Source: Hofstenia miamia (lineage: Eukaryota > Xenacoelomorpha > Acoela). From it: 64,000 bases of DNA. The notes under the pieces were generated by a model. The model worked only from the letters and a program-made list of their open reading frames with translations, made no database searches and was not told the DNA's origin. The stretch lies in the NCBI GenBank assembly GCA_004352715.1, contig SCFE01000019.1:1411036-1475035 (forward strand), given 5' to 3'. Positions 1-14,777 of the stretch are shown one piece after another. Position numbers and translations under genes: made by a program. Position 1 is the first letter of the stretch. Every line of letters begins with the position of its first letter.

Positions 1-2
1 AA

Positions 3-536
3 ATACTTGAAGATAATGGTTATCCGCACAAATTAATCCAACAATATTCAAACACTTTATTTTGCAATAACAAAGAAGACAATACAATAGAAAAGCTTGA
101 TGAAACCAAGATCAATGTATATTTAAAGCTTCCTTATGTATGTAACCAAATTCTAAGTTTAAAAAAGAAAATAACAACTATGAATACAAATTTAAAATGG
201 ACAAAGATCGTTCCTACATTTACATCGTATAAAACTAAAGATATGTTCCAAAATAAAGATCCAATTCCAAAGAATTTAGTTTCCTCTGTTGTCTACAATT
301 ATAAATGTGATGATTGTGAAAAATCATACGTCGGGGAAACAAAACGGCATTTGGTAACAAGAATGAAGGAGCATATTAACGGACACCTAAGATCAGAAAT
401 ATTTATATATTTCCCGCTTTTTGCTATGGAAAATGTTAAATTTGGCGAGAAACCGGCCTACATTTCTGAAGGCATTTATCAGGAATTGCTATTTTTTCCC
501 AAAATGCGTATTTTATTGCGATTACTCTCACAGTAA
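3..536 (+). pseudogene. C-terminal end of a Penelope-like retroelement (RT tail plus GIY-YIG endonuclease), partial
   Basis: The frame is open from base 3 to the stop at 534-536 with no start codon of its own, so the reading continues leftwards out of the window. Seen: an N-terminal stretch with the NGYP pattern common just downstream of the RT core in these elements, then a CxxC pair (KCDDC) directly followed by YVGETKRHLVTRMKEH, the signature of a GIY-YIG nuclease domain. Known: Penelope-like elements join an RT to a C-terminal GIY-YIG endonuclease that nicks target DNA. After residue HINGH the homology fades into an AT-rich tail, so the C-terminus is probably damaged or replaced. The upstream RT catalytic part is not in the window. 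An alternative is a stand-alone GIY-YIG domain, but the preceding RT-like segment argues against it. Confidence 0.85.
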
Positions 537-946
537 TCACTCGAACTGAGAATGTTTTTCAGTTAAACTTACGAACGTGACCTTTTTCTAAATGCTTCGA
601 GCTATCAATTTGTAAAAAAAGATTTCGAGCTTTTAAATTGCTGTGGCAATTTGCTTTCGCAAATACTAGATTATTAATGATGAGAATCAATTTCTATGTG
701 TCTGTGACAAATATTACCTCCATAAATCATTTTTATAGTTCTGCCAAGAGGAGTAATCACAACTCTCAATGCAGATAAATGAAAGAATATAATTTGCATT
801 TTCTCAGTTGATTATGTAATATCATAGGTAACACGAACAATACGTACTTTATATTCTCTTTATACTGTACACGGTTGTTCAGTGCCAATGAATGTTGATT
901 CTGTTGGGAAGAGATATTCGTGTGATGTGGTTAGCGAGATGGTATG
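537..946. other. Non-coding, nothing recognised
   Basis: AT-rich sequence following the Penelope-like remnant. It may include that element's 3' tail, but I see no terminal repeat or target duplication that fixes the end. Confidence 0.5.
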
Positions 947-1090
947 TGCTTTGGATTTCAATAATACTAACAGGATGCGAACTGTACTTTTGTAATTGAC
1001 CAAAGTAGACTGAATGTAAGCGAAACGGTGAGGTAAGCATTTTTTCGCATTGATTGAATTTCACTGTGACTTAGTGCCAGTTCTTCCTGC
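947..1090. repeat. Dispersed repeat, copy 1 (partner at 56948-57067)
   Basis: Shares the block around AACAGGATGCGAACTG, TTTTGTAATTGACC, GACTGAATGTAAGC and TTTCACTGTGACTT with the copy near 57 kb, with scattered substitutions and a short insertion. Neither copy has obvious termini or coding potential. This copy lacks the MITE that interrupts copy 2, so it acts as a paralogous empty site around 1075-1090. Confidence 0.75.
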
Positions 1091-4000
1091 TTTGCTCAAT
1101 TAAAAAAGTGTGCAGTTCACATCCTCTTATTTCTATGGAAATCCATCACCTATGTAAGACTTAGTTTCAGACAGTGTTTTAAACATGATTTTTTGAAATG
1201 TCTCTTGAAATATTTTTTTCAAATTCGTATAGAATTTTGTGAAAATTTTGGAAAAATAACTCTGTACATTCGTACTTCATAAACAACTTTCTAACAAAAA
1301 ATTCGCAAAACTTGCGTTTTGTTTACGTGTGCAAAACGCGAAATGAATATTGATAAATTTTGATTTCAGTAAAAGTGGTGTTTAAAAAGTTTTTTTAAGT
1401 ATAAACGTTTTTGCGTAATCTAGTAGGTTTGTTTATAAATTATGAGGAAGGTTGTCATTAATCAATTTTTAGTCATAATTCGTTAAAAAATGTTTTATTC
1501 GTGCTAAAGTTCAACTTACAAATTTAATTTTGAAATAATCTAAATATTCAAAATCCTTTATACATTAATTTCTTTAAAAAACCGTTCTATATCTTCACAT
1601 GAGATATTTTCTGATTTTTGTCGAGGTTCCATATTTTTTTGACTATTGTTTTTGTTAGGCTAGAATTTCTGCGATATTTTTACTATATTATTCCATATAG
1701 ATTTTAAAGTTTTTGACCTGTTTATTTTGTAAAAATTTGAATCCGTGTGTTATTCCTCATTCTCAACTGTTTGGTATGCTATTGTTTTTGAAATAAGCCT
1801 GTTATACTGACGGCAACGTGTTTAGATATAATTGTGAGTCATAAAGTGAGTATGAAAGCCTTTAAAGCTCACTTCTGCTAATTGTCTTCAGCAGTCTCTG
1901 AGGAGTAATTTAACGTAAATGAATTTCGTTTTGAAAGATTTTTCAATTTTAAACTCCCATGTTCTAAGCCTAAATTTAACTGCTAATAGTGCGTCCGATA
2001 TTCTTTTATAAATCATTTAAATCAACATGTAATTTTATGACTAGGGCGCATAAAAGTCATTCAAGTAAACATGTTTTTTCTGTCAAAACACGTTTCAAAG
2101 TTTTTTTATCTGAAGAGCGCGAATTGTGCATTTATTTAGCATGGTTGTAATTTCAAAAAAGTCAAAAATATTTTCTTAGATCAAAGCTTCACTTTTAGAT
2201 CCAAATATGGTTAAAATCGACTATTTAATTCATAAATTTCTATATTTTCATGAAAATCAAAATTTGAATTCAAGATAAACTTGATGTATTAATGGCATTC
2301 GTGAATATAGTTTTTCATAGTTCGAAACTTCTATTGAAAACTATAAACGGTATATTTTGTCATTTGTAAACAGTACTTTGTAATTTTTTATCCCTTAAAT
2401 GCATAGCCAGAGTCGATTTAACCTAGTGCACTGTTTACAAAGTTAATTTTGTTGTTTTCCTCAAACAGTAAATTTTATTAGATCTACGAATTTACTAGAA
2501 TAGTACGTAAATGTAATATCATTGACATCATGGGTTAAAATGACTCATGTCATTCATTAACATTGGTGAAATATGTTATGCATTTACGAGTTAAGCAATA
2601 CATGCTGAGTTCGAAGTCGTTTTAATCTTAGGTCAAAATTTCTTAGTTTTATGATTCATTTTTGAGGTCAGAATACTAAAGTTTTAGATCAAAAAATTTA
2701 GTTTGGGCGTGTGTGTATATGTATTAGATCAACCCATTAAAAGATGTCTGTTTGTGTCACCCATTTTGCTTTTAGGCTAATTCAAACATAAGGGAAAAAC
2801 TTTTTAAGCATGTCAGTATAGTTTCTAGTTTGAGTTGAGTTTCTGAAAGCATTGCACTGAATTTTCATTACTAATTTAGGATTTTTGCAATATAATTTAT
2901 TTGAGCCTTATAACGAAATTGAGTTAGGCATGGCCTTGGTTTGGATATTTTAATCTTGTTTTTGGCCTGGTCTTTGCTCTACAATATTTGCCCGTTATCA
3001 AAATCTGCACGTAACGTAGACTCAATTATTTATTTTAATTGTGCAATATAAAAAGTGATAGGGTATGATAATGTAATTCACTTTCTCTTTGGATTGGCCC
3101 TACGCAATCCTTTGAATAGTCAATTGTTAAGTTACGTCATTGCAATTTGATCAAAAGTTCGTTAAATATCTAATTGACCACTAGCGTTTTGACTTTGTAA
3201 TAATATCATCGCCAATATAGTCTTTGCCAATTGCCATCATGCCTCTGTGAATGTATGTTGATGTGATTGCCTATTTGTGAAAAATGTACAACTAACACAA
3301 ACTCGGTTGCAAATTTTTTCTTATTTGGACAACGCTTCTGTCATCTTTGTTTCAGGAATGTACCTCTATTGTTGTATTGAAGAGTTTATATATGCTATCT
3401 TGCTTTTCACTTACATAACGATGTCAGACTGATCCAAATTTTTAATTGTTACATTTCGTCTGCTATGTATATCAATGTTTCGCTTGTTAATATATGAACT
3501 CATACACATTCGCAAATATTTATTTATTTTGCAAAATTCGTGCAAAAAGTTTTTCCTAAAGATTATTTACAAGAATAAGCATCGAGCATTTTCACCAAAT
3601 GGCGAAATCTTTTGTTTGGCCGAAATTTACTTTCTTATTATGTATTATTTTAATTCAAAATGGCATTTTCTGATTATTTATTGAATTTTTTTATGGTTAT
3701 TTTATTCATATCAGAATACAATGCACAGTATTAAACCAGTCTGCGATTCTCTCCAACAAATCAATTTTAGGTTGTAAACCCTTTGTTGCCCTAGTTTAAA
3801 TTGGTCAGTTTTACAACGTCCACTGCGGGGATTCTTAATAAACACTTAAAAGATTATCATACGTCAGAAATATTCAAATTTCGCTTTAATCGGCGGCGGC
3901 TTTTGAGATGGTATCTAAATTGAACTGTTCCTTCGCGATAACACGGTTTTATGATTACCGGTTTCATTATAATACTTAATTAGCGATTTTATCGCTTTTA

Positions 4001-5583
4001 TTTTCACTACAAAGCTAGTGCCTCCATCTGAAAAGTGATCTACGTTATCTCTCAACCCCTGCGTTCTTATGTAAACACAGATGGCTCGATAATCAACGCG
4101 AATGAAAAGTTAAATGTCCATTGTTTACCTTCCATAAAAATTAATAAATTCATCCATTCCTTTTGCAAATATTAGTGACAAACACTCTATGTGATATTCT
4201 TCACACCCCAATCTCATGTTAAAGACTTTCACGTTGCCAATTAAAGATTTAGTAGTTACATTCATTGTTTACCCCGCCTTTCTCTTGATTTCATTAATAA
4301 TATGACAATACTCTTATTCCAACGTACTTTTTTAGTTTTACTAATTTATGGAATATTTAGGGCTTTCTGTTTTCATTGTGTAGGCTTTTATCAGATTTCT
4401 CAAATTTCAGTGCTTTATCTAAGGACCTGCGAGTGGGCTTTTGAGTTCATGTAGGAGCACTCTGAAAAGATCCAGTCAGGTTTCTTCTGTTACTTTGAAA
4501 CTCATGAAAATCAAAGTTTTATAATACTACGAAAAAAATCTAAAAAAATAGGTTTGACTGCACTCAACAAACATACGCTATTTGAAAGATGTTTGAAGCA
4601 CCCGCTTAAAATCTTTTCTTCAATATTTTTCAGTTGGTTTTGCACTTTCTGCTTTCAACCTCTAATTCAGTGCATCACTGTTGATGTTTATTTGAAATTG
4701 GAAATTGATGAAAAAAAATTTCCATACAAGCTCGCTTGCCCAAAATATATTATGATCAAGAAATTTTGTGTATCACTTGCATTAACTTATACTCCGATGT
4801 AGGGATCGTGTGATTGACAATCAGTTTCTGAAAAAATTTATTAAGCGCTTTAAGTATTTTTGTAAAAACTACTCTTTCTAACTCAAGAAAATTCGGCGAA
4901 AATTTTTATTGAGAATTTAGCGCCGAAATGAATTCTACACCGAAACGCTTCCTGTAATGTGCATATATTTACATATACATGCCAATTCTTTCTAGAAGAC
5001 ATTGGGATGGCATGAATACTGGTTGAGATTTGATTGAAGGACATGCTTGTTAAGATTGTGGTTTATACACGCGTGTTCCTTTCTTTTCAGTGTTTTATTC
5101 TTTGGAACAATGCTTTAATGCCATGCATAAATTTCTCGCACTGTTACCATTTTAAATATTTATAATGCTTGATTAAAACTTTTTTCGCAATGTCTACACT
5201 ACAGCTATTCTCTCATTCAATGCGCATAACGATTCACTTTATAGACTGGTTAATGTGCATTTACCAAATTTACCAATATTTACCTCCAAATAACCAAATT
5301 AGTGCGTTTTTCTCCGCATATTAGTTTTGAATGAAAGTACTGGAGTCTACCTGATTGGAATTTTCAATTTAAAATTTCTAGCATTTTTGAAGCAAACTCA
5401 GGGCTCGGTATGGCGTATGAATGAAGCTGATGGGAAAATGTCAGTTACAAATATCTGATTAAAGAGAGGTTTTTGATATATTTGTGGACCTGTGGTTTAT
5501 CTAAGATTGTAGATTTTGAAAAATCTCATGGGTGGGGAGGGGGTTATTAAATTTCGTATATAGTAAGACCTAAAAATATTTAT

Positions 5584-5587
<4 letters not shown>

Positions 5588-5630
<43 letters not shown>

Positions 5631-5631
5631 A
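5588..5631. repeat. (AT)n microsatellite
   Basis: Alternating AT with one TTT interruption. Confidence 0.95.
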
Positions 5632-6695
5632 GTGGTTGAATTATGATCTACTATGAACGCTTAAATATATATAAAAGTTATGGTTAAACGTTTAAAAATG
5701 AAGTGAATTTTATGTTGTGATTGAACAGCTCCTTGGTATACAGAAGCCTTTTTGAGAATAGCTAGTGGAATTAGTCTCTTAATTTCCCATGTCAACTGTC
5801 CTATTGATTGATTTCGTTAAGTATTGTGGTGTGGCCCCGTGGGATACCATGTGATCCCATAATTTCCATTATTTACGTCATTTACATCAATATTTTCCAA
5901 AAATTGCACCAAGTTGAATTTTTAAAAACTGAGAAATCATTAAGAAAACCCCTTAAATTTTAATTCCAGTTATACATGTATACTGGACTGACCTCTCTGA
6001 AATATTTCACTGCACAACAATATTCCATGACTCTAAACGCTCCGCGGACCCTTAATTAGTTAACTCTTGTCCAAATATGGGCTGGTTCTGAAACGTGGAT
6101 GACGCACTATTCCAATGTTTTCAACATGCGTTTTTATTGGAGCATTCGCTCTTGACAAATTATTGGATGTAGATTGTAGGATGGTGAAGAATTGATCTGC
6201 AGATCGAATATTGAATTGCGATGCGTCTGATATTAATTTCTGTGACAAGAGTCACTCACGTTCCGGTTTAAGATTTTTATTAGTTTTCTACGTGTAGAGC
6301 CTACTTTCACAATCCAATATATCTACTAACCAGCGAATTTAATTAAAGCGATTCAATTTCACCAGCCCCTTATCCCCCACCATTCACAAATTTACATTTT
6401 TCATTTCTCACGACACCCGAAATCCGCTGATTTTAATTGTGCTTTAAGAATTCATATTTGTATCGCATGCAAAGGCTTCGATATTATTATGTGCTTTATT
6501 TTTATCTGAATTTTGTTACACTCCGCTGCAGAACGCATTTAAAAATTTTAAGGAAATCTTTTGAAATAGCATTTATATTCAGCTGTCTGCTATCAATTCA
6601 ATTATACTGGTATTTGTGGAGAAAAGACCATAGCTATATTTATAGTTTTGAACCTCAACATGAGTTGGATTTTGCTGACCTATGACCTTTGCTGT

Positions 6696-6707
6696 NATAT
6701 ATATATA
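6696..6707. repeat. Single N followed by short (AT)n
   Basis: The unknown base directly abuts an AT dinucleotide run, as at 14636 and 15191. It is probably a collapsed assembly gap. Confidence 0.8.
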
Positions 6708-9700
6708 GCATCACTTTGAAATTTTCCGTTTGTAGGTACATTGCAAATCACGATCGAGCAGACTGATGTTAATCTATATTTTCAGTCAAATTATGTCATT
6801 TTATCAATAAACCAAGTTTTGTTTAATTCAGCCAATTTTCGGCCGAAATATGCAGCCTCTGATTAGTTTTGTGTTTTATCATGTTGGAAATACCAACCCA
6901 CAAAATCTATTTTATATATAAATACTGAGATCTGCTTCCTTCTTGAAAATGCATTTAATTAAACTTCACCGCAACTGAATTCAACTAAATTTAAAAAATT
7001 ATGATTTTGAAGTCAATTTTTGAAATTGACAATGAACGCATCTGAGTTTATGTAAACGTTTTTTACTAATTGAAGACGATTGTAGTCGATATAATTTACA
7101 ATGGCTTGTTAAATGCCATTGAAAAGTCCTCAATTTTTTTTCGTAAGAATCTGCCTCTTTTAATATTATCTAAAGATAATATCTCAAAATATATTTCCCA
7201 CATAACGCGTCATAATTTTCTTTTCGAAGAAATTTTTTTGACAGTTAATTTTTCATTCTTTTAATACACGTGTTCATGCAATTTGCCGTGTGAATTCTAC
7301 ACATCCTTCCATATGATTCATATTTTTATGCTTTTTGTAATTTTGGCCAAAATAACAATTTAATGGACTATCTGCAACCCACCTCATCTAAGAAATAAAC
7401 ATAAGTTGGATTTATCTCAAAATCAGATTGTCACCACATGGGAAATTTTAACGATTAGAAGTCATACATGTTTGAGAGGTTTTGAGATGAAGAGGCTAAG
7501 TTCAACTTTGAACGTCTAATGTTGAATTTTTTGAAACATTTTTTCTTTTGTTTGAAATTTTGTATCCAGGGTATTACATATAATAGTTTGTTCTTACGTT
7601 ACTTGTTAAAGATGACTAACTTGCTGCTACTGCTAATTTGACTGATGATGGTTCCCATGATCTTTATTTACTTAACTCTTTTTTAAAAATGTTCTTAAGT
7701 GCATTGGCACTTAACGATTTCTAGACGTATTTTTTCACAGTGAAGAAGAGTCGTTGTAATTAAAAAAGTAGTGCGAGTTTTCCAACCTTGAGTATAATTT
7801 GCCTGTTTAATGTGTTAATGTTGATAATGAGTTTTTGTTATATATATATGCTGCGGAGTTATTGTATGACGAAGATCAATACGCGGTACTGAACATTTTT
7901 TAGTTTCTCCAAATCCCTACGTTCGTAAAGGAGGCTGAACAATGAAACAACGAGAGTTACTAACTAAATCATTTGATTTATTTAGTGAATCCAAATATTA
8001 TAATATGAAATATTATTCTTTCTTGTCCTTAATTTCTAGTGGTGAGGCCTTCTTAGGGAGGGGGAGGAGGTAGCTCGTTTAGGCGTTACATAGGAGGGAG
8101 GTAACAAGTAACAATACCTTTAGAAAATTGTGGCAACGAGAAGGGGTCGAAATTTTACTTGTTATGCAGACGTCATATATGTATGACAGTCAAATTTAGA
8201 CTTAAGCAATGGAACATTGCCAATTATGAAGTATCACAAGTACGTGTGCAACATATATTTTAACAAAATATAGCTTTTTTCAAAATTTTCATAAATTACT
8301 GCGAATTATTAGTTCAATATAATTCACAGTTCCTCCAAAACTATTACTTACGGATTTAAATTTGTTTAAAAAATAAAACAAAAGATAATCCTCTCTGTAT
8401 ATTATAGGTTAGCGTTACTAAAGTCGACAGTTATATGCTGAAAACTCAATCCGTTGCCATTCTTGTAACCCTCCGGTTATCATTAATATATTTATGGGAT
8501 CACGTTATAAATGTGTCGAGATCTATGCAGAATGAAGACATATAGTCTTCAATTCCCCAACTATCTAATAATGTAGCCTATATACCATGTGGCCATAAAC
8601 CAGAAATCTAATTTCTTCCAGTTGTGCAGTAAGGCACGAAAATATTGATAAATATTTAATAATGCACTTGTTTCTACCGTTTTACCTGTTTTCGTTGTTC
8701 TTAGAAATTGACTGCATTTGCTTAAATTGTTTATCGCGGTCTTTCCTATGACTCCACGGTATAAAGTATCACATTCTAAGTTTCTGCTAATGTATTTCAA
8801 CTTTATCTTTCACGCAGATTCAATTGTCCAATATATTACAAATTTAGCCAAGGTTGGAATTGGAAGTGTATTGACCCCAACCACATTGGCCAATAGATTG
8901 GGTAAACGGGTTTGTCGTATTGGCTAATCGTTCATTTTAATTTAGAGTATCCAATACTTATTTAACCATTACAACTGATTACAAGTCGATCAAATTGCTG
9001 ACTGTGCTACTAGGTTGCCAGTCCATAAATTCTTCAAAAATGTTGTTTTTAAATATGTACTCTTAAATTTATGGCATATTCAAACAATTTTGGTTTATGT
9101 CCGCAAATTACTGGGAATGGAATACATGATTTTGTGTTGGCCAGCGTATTCAAAGACAAAAATGCACTGAAAAAGTTTAATTAGTTTTAATTAAAGGACT
9201 GCTCTGACTTTAGCTCAATCTAACATGAAAACCTTTTTAAAGAACTAAGTACTCAAAGTAGCAAAGCGAAGAAAAAAATTGAAAGCCGCGATGGAAAGCC
9301 TAATTGAAGTTGTAGTCAATGTTTCTCAAAATTTAATAACAAAATGTAATTGTTGTGTTTTAGTCTATTATGTCTTTGTAATGGTAGCTGGATGACAGCT
9401 ATTACAAACACACTTAAAAACACAATTCAAGAATTTCTGACTGGAATTGAACATTAAATTTAGTTATTAAATTGCTTTACTAGTAAAACACTTTTTCAAG
9501 ATATAACGTTCTCTTTTTGTTTTATATTAAAAACAAGTAAAAGCATTTACATTGTTAGCACATTGATTTGTGTTGGAATTTGGATGTGAAATGTTTTTTA
9601 TAATATTACCGAACAATTTCTCGTTTGTCAATCTTCGAGATTTTAAGTTTATAGGCTTAGGGGGAGAATCCAAATAATTTTGAGCAGTAGTTACTAGTAC

Positions 9701-10625
9701 GTTTTTCATTAACGCATAGACGTCATATTTATTAGGATAATTCTTCCAGAGATGTTCTTACGCAGATTTATAAAATGATTTAATTGTTTGTTTATTCAAC
9801 ACACAAGCATTTAGCTGTTTTTTAAAGTTGGCTAATTTATGAAAAAACTTAGTTTTTTATGTGTGACTATAATATAGTTCAATTACAAAATGGTTTCAAC
9901 ATTTTAGCTGTTTTTCAAAAATAATTTCATATGGCAGGCGAATGAAATGCCATAACCTTGTAGGACGTTAAAAATCAGAGATTTTTACCGACTTTACCTG
10001 CATCGACGTTGAGGATTGGATCGAGTTCGGGCTCAATAATTTGAATTTGGGTCAGGTTTTATCGGTTACGCTCAGGGAGCAGGTTACGTCGGGTAATTGT
10101 TGGGTATGATAATCTGGATAAAATGCAATGCTTCGCATTTATTTGTTTGCAGTTCATATACATTTTATATTGAGTATTTTGTTTTCTTCGAGTCTGGTCA
10201 GGTCGAGTAAGTGATAGATATCTTGTCCCATAGGAAGCATGATTGCTACAGTATTTATAACTGAGTTTTTCAAGTACAGCGATGTGTTTGTGTTTTTTTA
10301 TAATATAATCAATACTGCTTCTACTTCAATATTCAATTTCAAAATTTTAGGTGTGCTTGAACTCATTTAGCTATTAACGCTAAGTTTGTTACCTATCTTT
10401 AAAATCTAGTAGTCTGCTGAGTCTAAAACCATTTTCTTTTGAATGTAATACAAACTTGCCATTTCCTCAATTTTGTTATGCATATGCAGTTAGTAAACTT
10501 TGAGGCAAGAAAAATATAACCGAATACTCTTATGTATACATTTATTGGTACCAGTAGCCCTACCCTATGCACTTCTCCAAACATCTTAAGTTAGGAAGTT
10601 TATGTGAGATATTTCTACGTTTCAG

Positions 10626-10744
10626 ACATTTTTCAAGTTCTTTGTAAATATGATACTATGGTGTCAAAGGCTGATAAAGATCCTTTGTCAAACATCATGC
10701 TAAATTTTGCATTCAGTAAGTCATTCGAAATAATTTCATCATTG
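10626..10744 (+). CDS. Weak candidate internal exon, function unknown
   Basis: A 119-base block lies between a TTTCAG acceptor (10621-10625) and an excellent GTAAGT donor (10745-10750). It is open in the frame that takes two bases to complete a codon and then 39 codons, leaving in phase 0. The start of the reading is IFQVLCKYDTMVSKADKD. I recognise no domain. Its exit phase does not match the preferred frame of the exon at 17210, so if it is real it belongs to another transcript, or an unseen exon lies between. The polypyrimidine tract is weak and the block is AT-rich, so chance is likely. Confidence 0.18.
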
Positions 10745-13700
10745 GTAAGTTTTCATGCAGAAAAGATCATCACCATTTACAAAGTCTTAATAGGCCTTGT
10801 CATACTTTTAGTGTGAAGATCATTTTAAAACTAAAAAATAAGTTGATTGTTACATTGTTAAACTCATACATGAGATCGAAAGATAGTTGTCGGAACGATA
10901 CCAATTAACCATTTAAATTGGACTTTCATCACGTTGTGTACTTTATAGTACTCACCAAGGGTAGACATGGATTGGGTATACTCGCGTGGGTTGCGGGTAT
11001 GACTTTTGTTATAAATCCGGGTGCAGTTATGGGTAGGGTAAACTTAAAAAAATATGCGGGTAGTATTGCGGTTAGAAAATTCAGGCGCTAAAATAATAAG
11101 GCACTAAATAATTGGTGTGCATCTCAGCGGAAAGTTTTCGAATTAGCAAAGTAACAGCTTATTTAAACTACGCTACGTGTCCATAATTATGATTTTCACA
11201 CTTTGCAACGCGCGCGCATCTCAGTGAATGTTTTGTAATGGTTTCTAACATACCCAACTTTGTCTAACATACGGAAAAATTAGTTTTCGGAAGGCTTAAT
11301 TGGGCCGAAATCTCATTAATTAATTAGGCTTGGGCTTAAATTTTGGGGCCATTTCAATCTGATTGTCTGTAATTTTACATTCGTTGAGTTTTGGAATTTT
11401 AAATTATTTTGCGAAAAACAAAGAATTCAAGAAATACTCTGACGTTGATTGGAATCCATTTATGGCAAGTATAGGCATTTTAGTATAACGAGTGCTTATT
11501 CATGTAATTATAGCCTCGCTCCAAATTGAGACTGTAATTGGCGTTATCAATGGATGGAGATGGTGCAAGGGGCATTTGCAATGTTGCATTTGATAATGTG
11601 AAAGTTGGTTTACAGGCATTAATGTTGATTGGTAGTAGAGTCCGTGAGAAATGCCAATATCCAATGACGTAGACGCCGTAACTGATTGTTCAATCGATTT
11701 TCTCTTAAAATGTTTAATGAATTGGGATGCAATCAATACTGCGAGTTTTTTATTTTCATTTGACATGAATCTGTTTTATTTGTCACTTCTTTCATACCAA
11801 CAATATTTCGTCCCCATGCACTTCAAATTTGCGCTTTAATTCAATTTGTATTATGCAGATTTATAATAATTTTCAATAATAATTTTATCTTTCGTCTGAT
11901 AAATTCTCATTTAAATACGCATTTCTGCATCATATCAATTTCGCGATAATTCTATCGTTTTACACCTGACTCTACCTGCCCTCTTCATACATCTCCACAT
12001 TCTTTTTGATGTTTATCTCTACGTTAAAAAATGTAGTTAATTAAAATGCTGTATTAATAATATTGCCATCTAATAACTGAAATTAATGAAAATTCGATTA
12101 ATTAATTATTTCTTCAGTATAAAACAATAGTTGATTTTTGCACGGGTGTGACAGCGAGGGCATTGAACTTCTCCATCTGTATGATGCCACAACATTCTAA
12201 CCCATAACAATGGGAATTATTAATAAGTCCTATAACCGCTTTAAAATGGTTGAAGGCCATCTGAATGAGTTATAAGGAAGTGACATACCACATGATTGCA
12301 GAATCGCGCATATGGATTACTATCACTAAATAGGTTAGGGTTAGGTTGGAAGAATATATACATTACGACACCCTTATTACTCATTTAAGTCGAAGTACTT
12401 TATTTCTTATTTTTGGTTTACGTCACCATGTCAAATGAAAGTCATTATAAGCACCAATTTCCACGTTTTGCAAGTCATCACTAATGGCAAAATATGCATG
12501 TATCACTTCACCCTTTGATTTTGATATCAACTTTGCCAAGGACCCTGTTTGCGATTGTTTGTGTGAATGTTTGATAGTAACAAAACTATGGATTCCTTGA
12601 TTCAAAAGTGCACATCAACTCGCGAAAACATGATAAATTTTCTGATTGCTTCGAATTGTAGTTTGTATTTTGCAAAAATATCATTTATTAAGATTAATAA
12701 GTTTTATTACAATTTGTGGATCTTTTTGAATAATTTGTAATTTAATCGATGGATCCCCTCTTTAATGCATTAACTGCACACACGCTTTCTCAACCTTTAT
12801 TAATCAATTTATAATTGTGATGTGTGCGTTGATTGAGTCGCCATGTAATTTAAAAATGTGCATGCGTTCCTCTAAAAATAAGTGACGCGAAGGAGTGTTT
12901 TTCTCCGCTATTGCTGCTGCCTGGGGGCTTCAGTGGTCCATTGTGAAGTAATTTGTGGTGTTTAGACGTGATTTCTAATTCGCAGCACAGCCTCAAATGT
13001 AGTTAAGATATTGATTTTAGAAAAAGCAGCGCTTGATTCTTTGGGGAGTTTTTATCAATTCTTTTATATTCTTACGCATTCCAACACTTCTCCTCTTTAA
13101 TCATCCCCATTAAACTTAGTGATAGTGACGCTAGCCTCCCGCGTTCACATTTATTATAATAATATTTTCCAATCGCTTCCATTTAACTTTCAAAAGCATG
13201 TTAATCCCCTCATTTTATTATTAAATTGATTGGAAAGTGCCTCTATGTCTTCCATTTCAATTTCCCGTATTAGTAATTATAATTTTAATAAGAAGTTGTT
13301 TCTACTAATGAGGAAAATTAGTACACTAGCTATTTTAAGCATCTTCATAAAATTCAACATTTACCTAAAATGTATCTTTTAAAATTATAGATTATCGGCC
13401 GAACCTCTGCATCGCAAATTAACAGAATTCATATACATTAAATGATGGAAAAAGTGGGATTAAATGGGAAAGTTATATATTCTGAAACTATTTAACTCAT
13501 AAATGTAAATTCCAATATAAATGAGTGGGTTCCACGAAAATGATGCATATTTGGGAGCAAACAGCATTAAAGATACTCTTGTTGTAATTGGAGTAGAATT
13601 TCAGATCGATAGGCTATTGTTGTCTTTGGTTGTTGAAACTTTATCGCTGAAAGTTGATGTACAGTAGTTGTAGCAGTGTTTGTTGAAGGTTATCTAGAAT

Positions 13701-14636
13701 GTTCCTATATAAGATCAATATTTGTTATGTTCTCTTTTGTGTTCACAATCTATCATCCATATTTATACCAGTGTCAATTTTATCAATCAATATTTAATAT
13801 GCTTTTAGTACATCAATTTCCCGATTTCGAGTAAGACATAGTGTTTGCTGAACACATTCAAAGATAATTTTTTAATGTTGAAGTATAGAGTACCGCATAT
13901 CAAAGTTTGATTAAAGTTTTTTAGTACTTTATATTAAGTAATTCAAGCAGAAATGACTCAAAGTTTTTAATGGATATGATGCTTAAAATCATCTCGTCAA
14001 AGTACATATTAAGAGTGCATTTTCTTTTCCCACTGTTTGTATTTAAGAAGTTAAATCAACGCAAACTGATAATTAGAGAAACAAGGTTTTATTGATTTCT
14101 CCTTCCATCACACATTTGCAAATTGCTTCGCTAAAATGGCATAATTAAACAAAACGAGATGAAATCTCTCTTTATGCTACTAATTGGCGTTTGTATTGAT
14201 TCTTTCGCAGCAATTAACTACTAATTAAATCTCGTTAGCTGCAGACGAAATGATTGACAACAAGTTGAAATGCGAGACGTGGTGTGATTGCTGAATTTAA
14301 TGAAATTTTCATTTTGATGGTGATATTTGTGTAACAATAGAAAACATGTCAAACAATTTCCGTACAGGTGTAAAAAAATTTATTAATTCTTCACATTCTT
14401 CCAGACTATATTGTTTAAAAATATTTATTCAAGATGGATTTTTATTCTTTTGTTTCGATGAACAGCTATTGAAAAAATAAATTTAAAAGCAATTTGCGCG
14501 TAGATAGAAGATCTTGAGTGTAGCTGTCAACTAGGTAATATCTGAAAATTCCATTGCACAGATAATTTCATTTCGTATATTGTGAAATGTATGCCTCTTT
14601 GTAATGTTTAGTATTTGCAGGCATGCTTAACAACAN
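10745..14636. other. Non-coding, nothing clear
   Basis: AT-rich with degenerate GGGTA-type words at 10960-11080 (possibly an eroded element). Slightly GC-richer unique islands lie around 12890-12980 and 13110-13180. The two GGTTAGGGTTAGG units near 12322 are too few to be telomeric. No gene was recognised. Confidence 0.45.

Positions 14637-14667
<31 letters not shown>
14637..14667. repeat. (TA)n microsatellite next to a single N
   Basis: A pure TA run immediately after the unknown base at 14636. With the (AT)n and N at 15191-15207 it brackets the Tc1-type remnant. Confidence 0.9.
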
Positions 14668-14671
<4 letters not shown>

Positions 14672-14777
14672 AAAAACAATACACGTGTGTTGTGGAATTT
14701 ACTTATCAATCTCCCAATAATTGCAACAATAACTTACAACAATAGTGAACTTATTTGGTGGGCCCGCCGCCCCTTTT

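Larger units (their letters stand above)
1091..10625. other. Long non-coding stretch, intergenic or intronic
   Basis: About 9.5 kb of AT-rich unique sequence with dense stops in all frames. No domain, RNA gene or terminal-repeat element was recognised apart from the small (TA)n tracts listed separately. The region 9985-10230 has scattered degenerate GGGT/CGGGT words that look like an eroded transposon, but I could not find its ends. It could be an upstream intron of the plus-strand gene whose first recognised exon is at 17210. Confidence 0.5.

Noticed and set aside
12322-12340. Telomere-like GGTTAGGGTTAGG
   Set aside because: Only two units within unique sequence; chance or decay.
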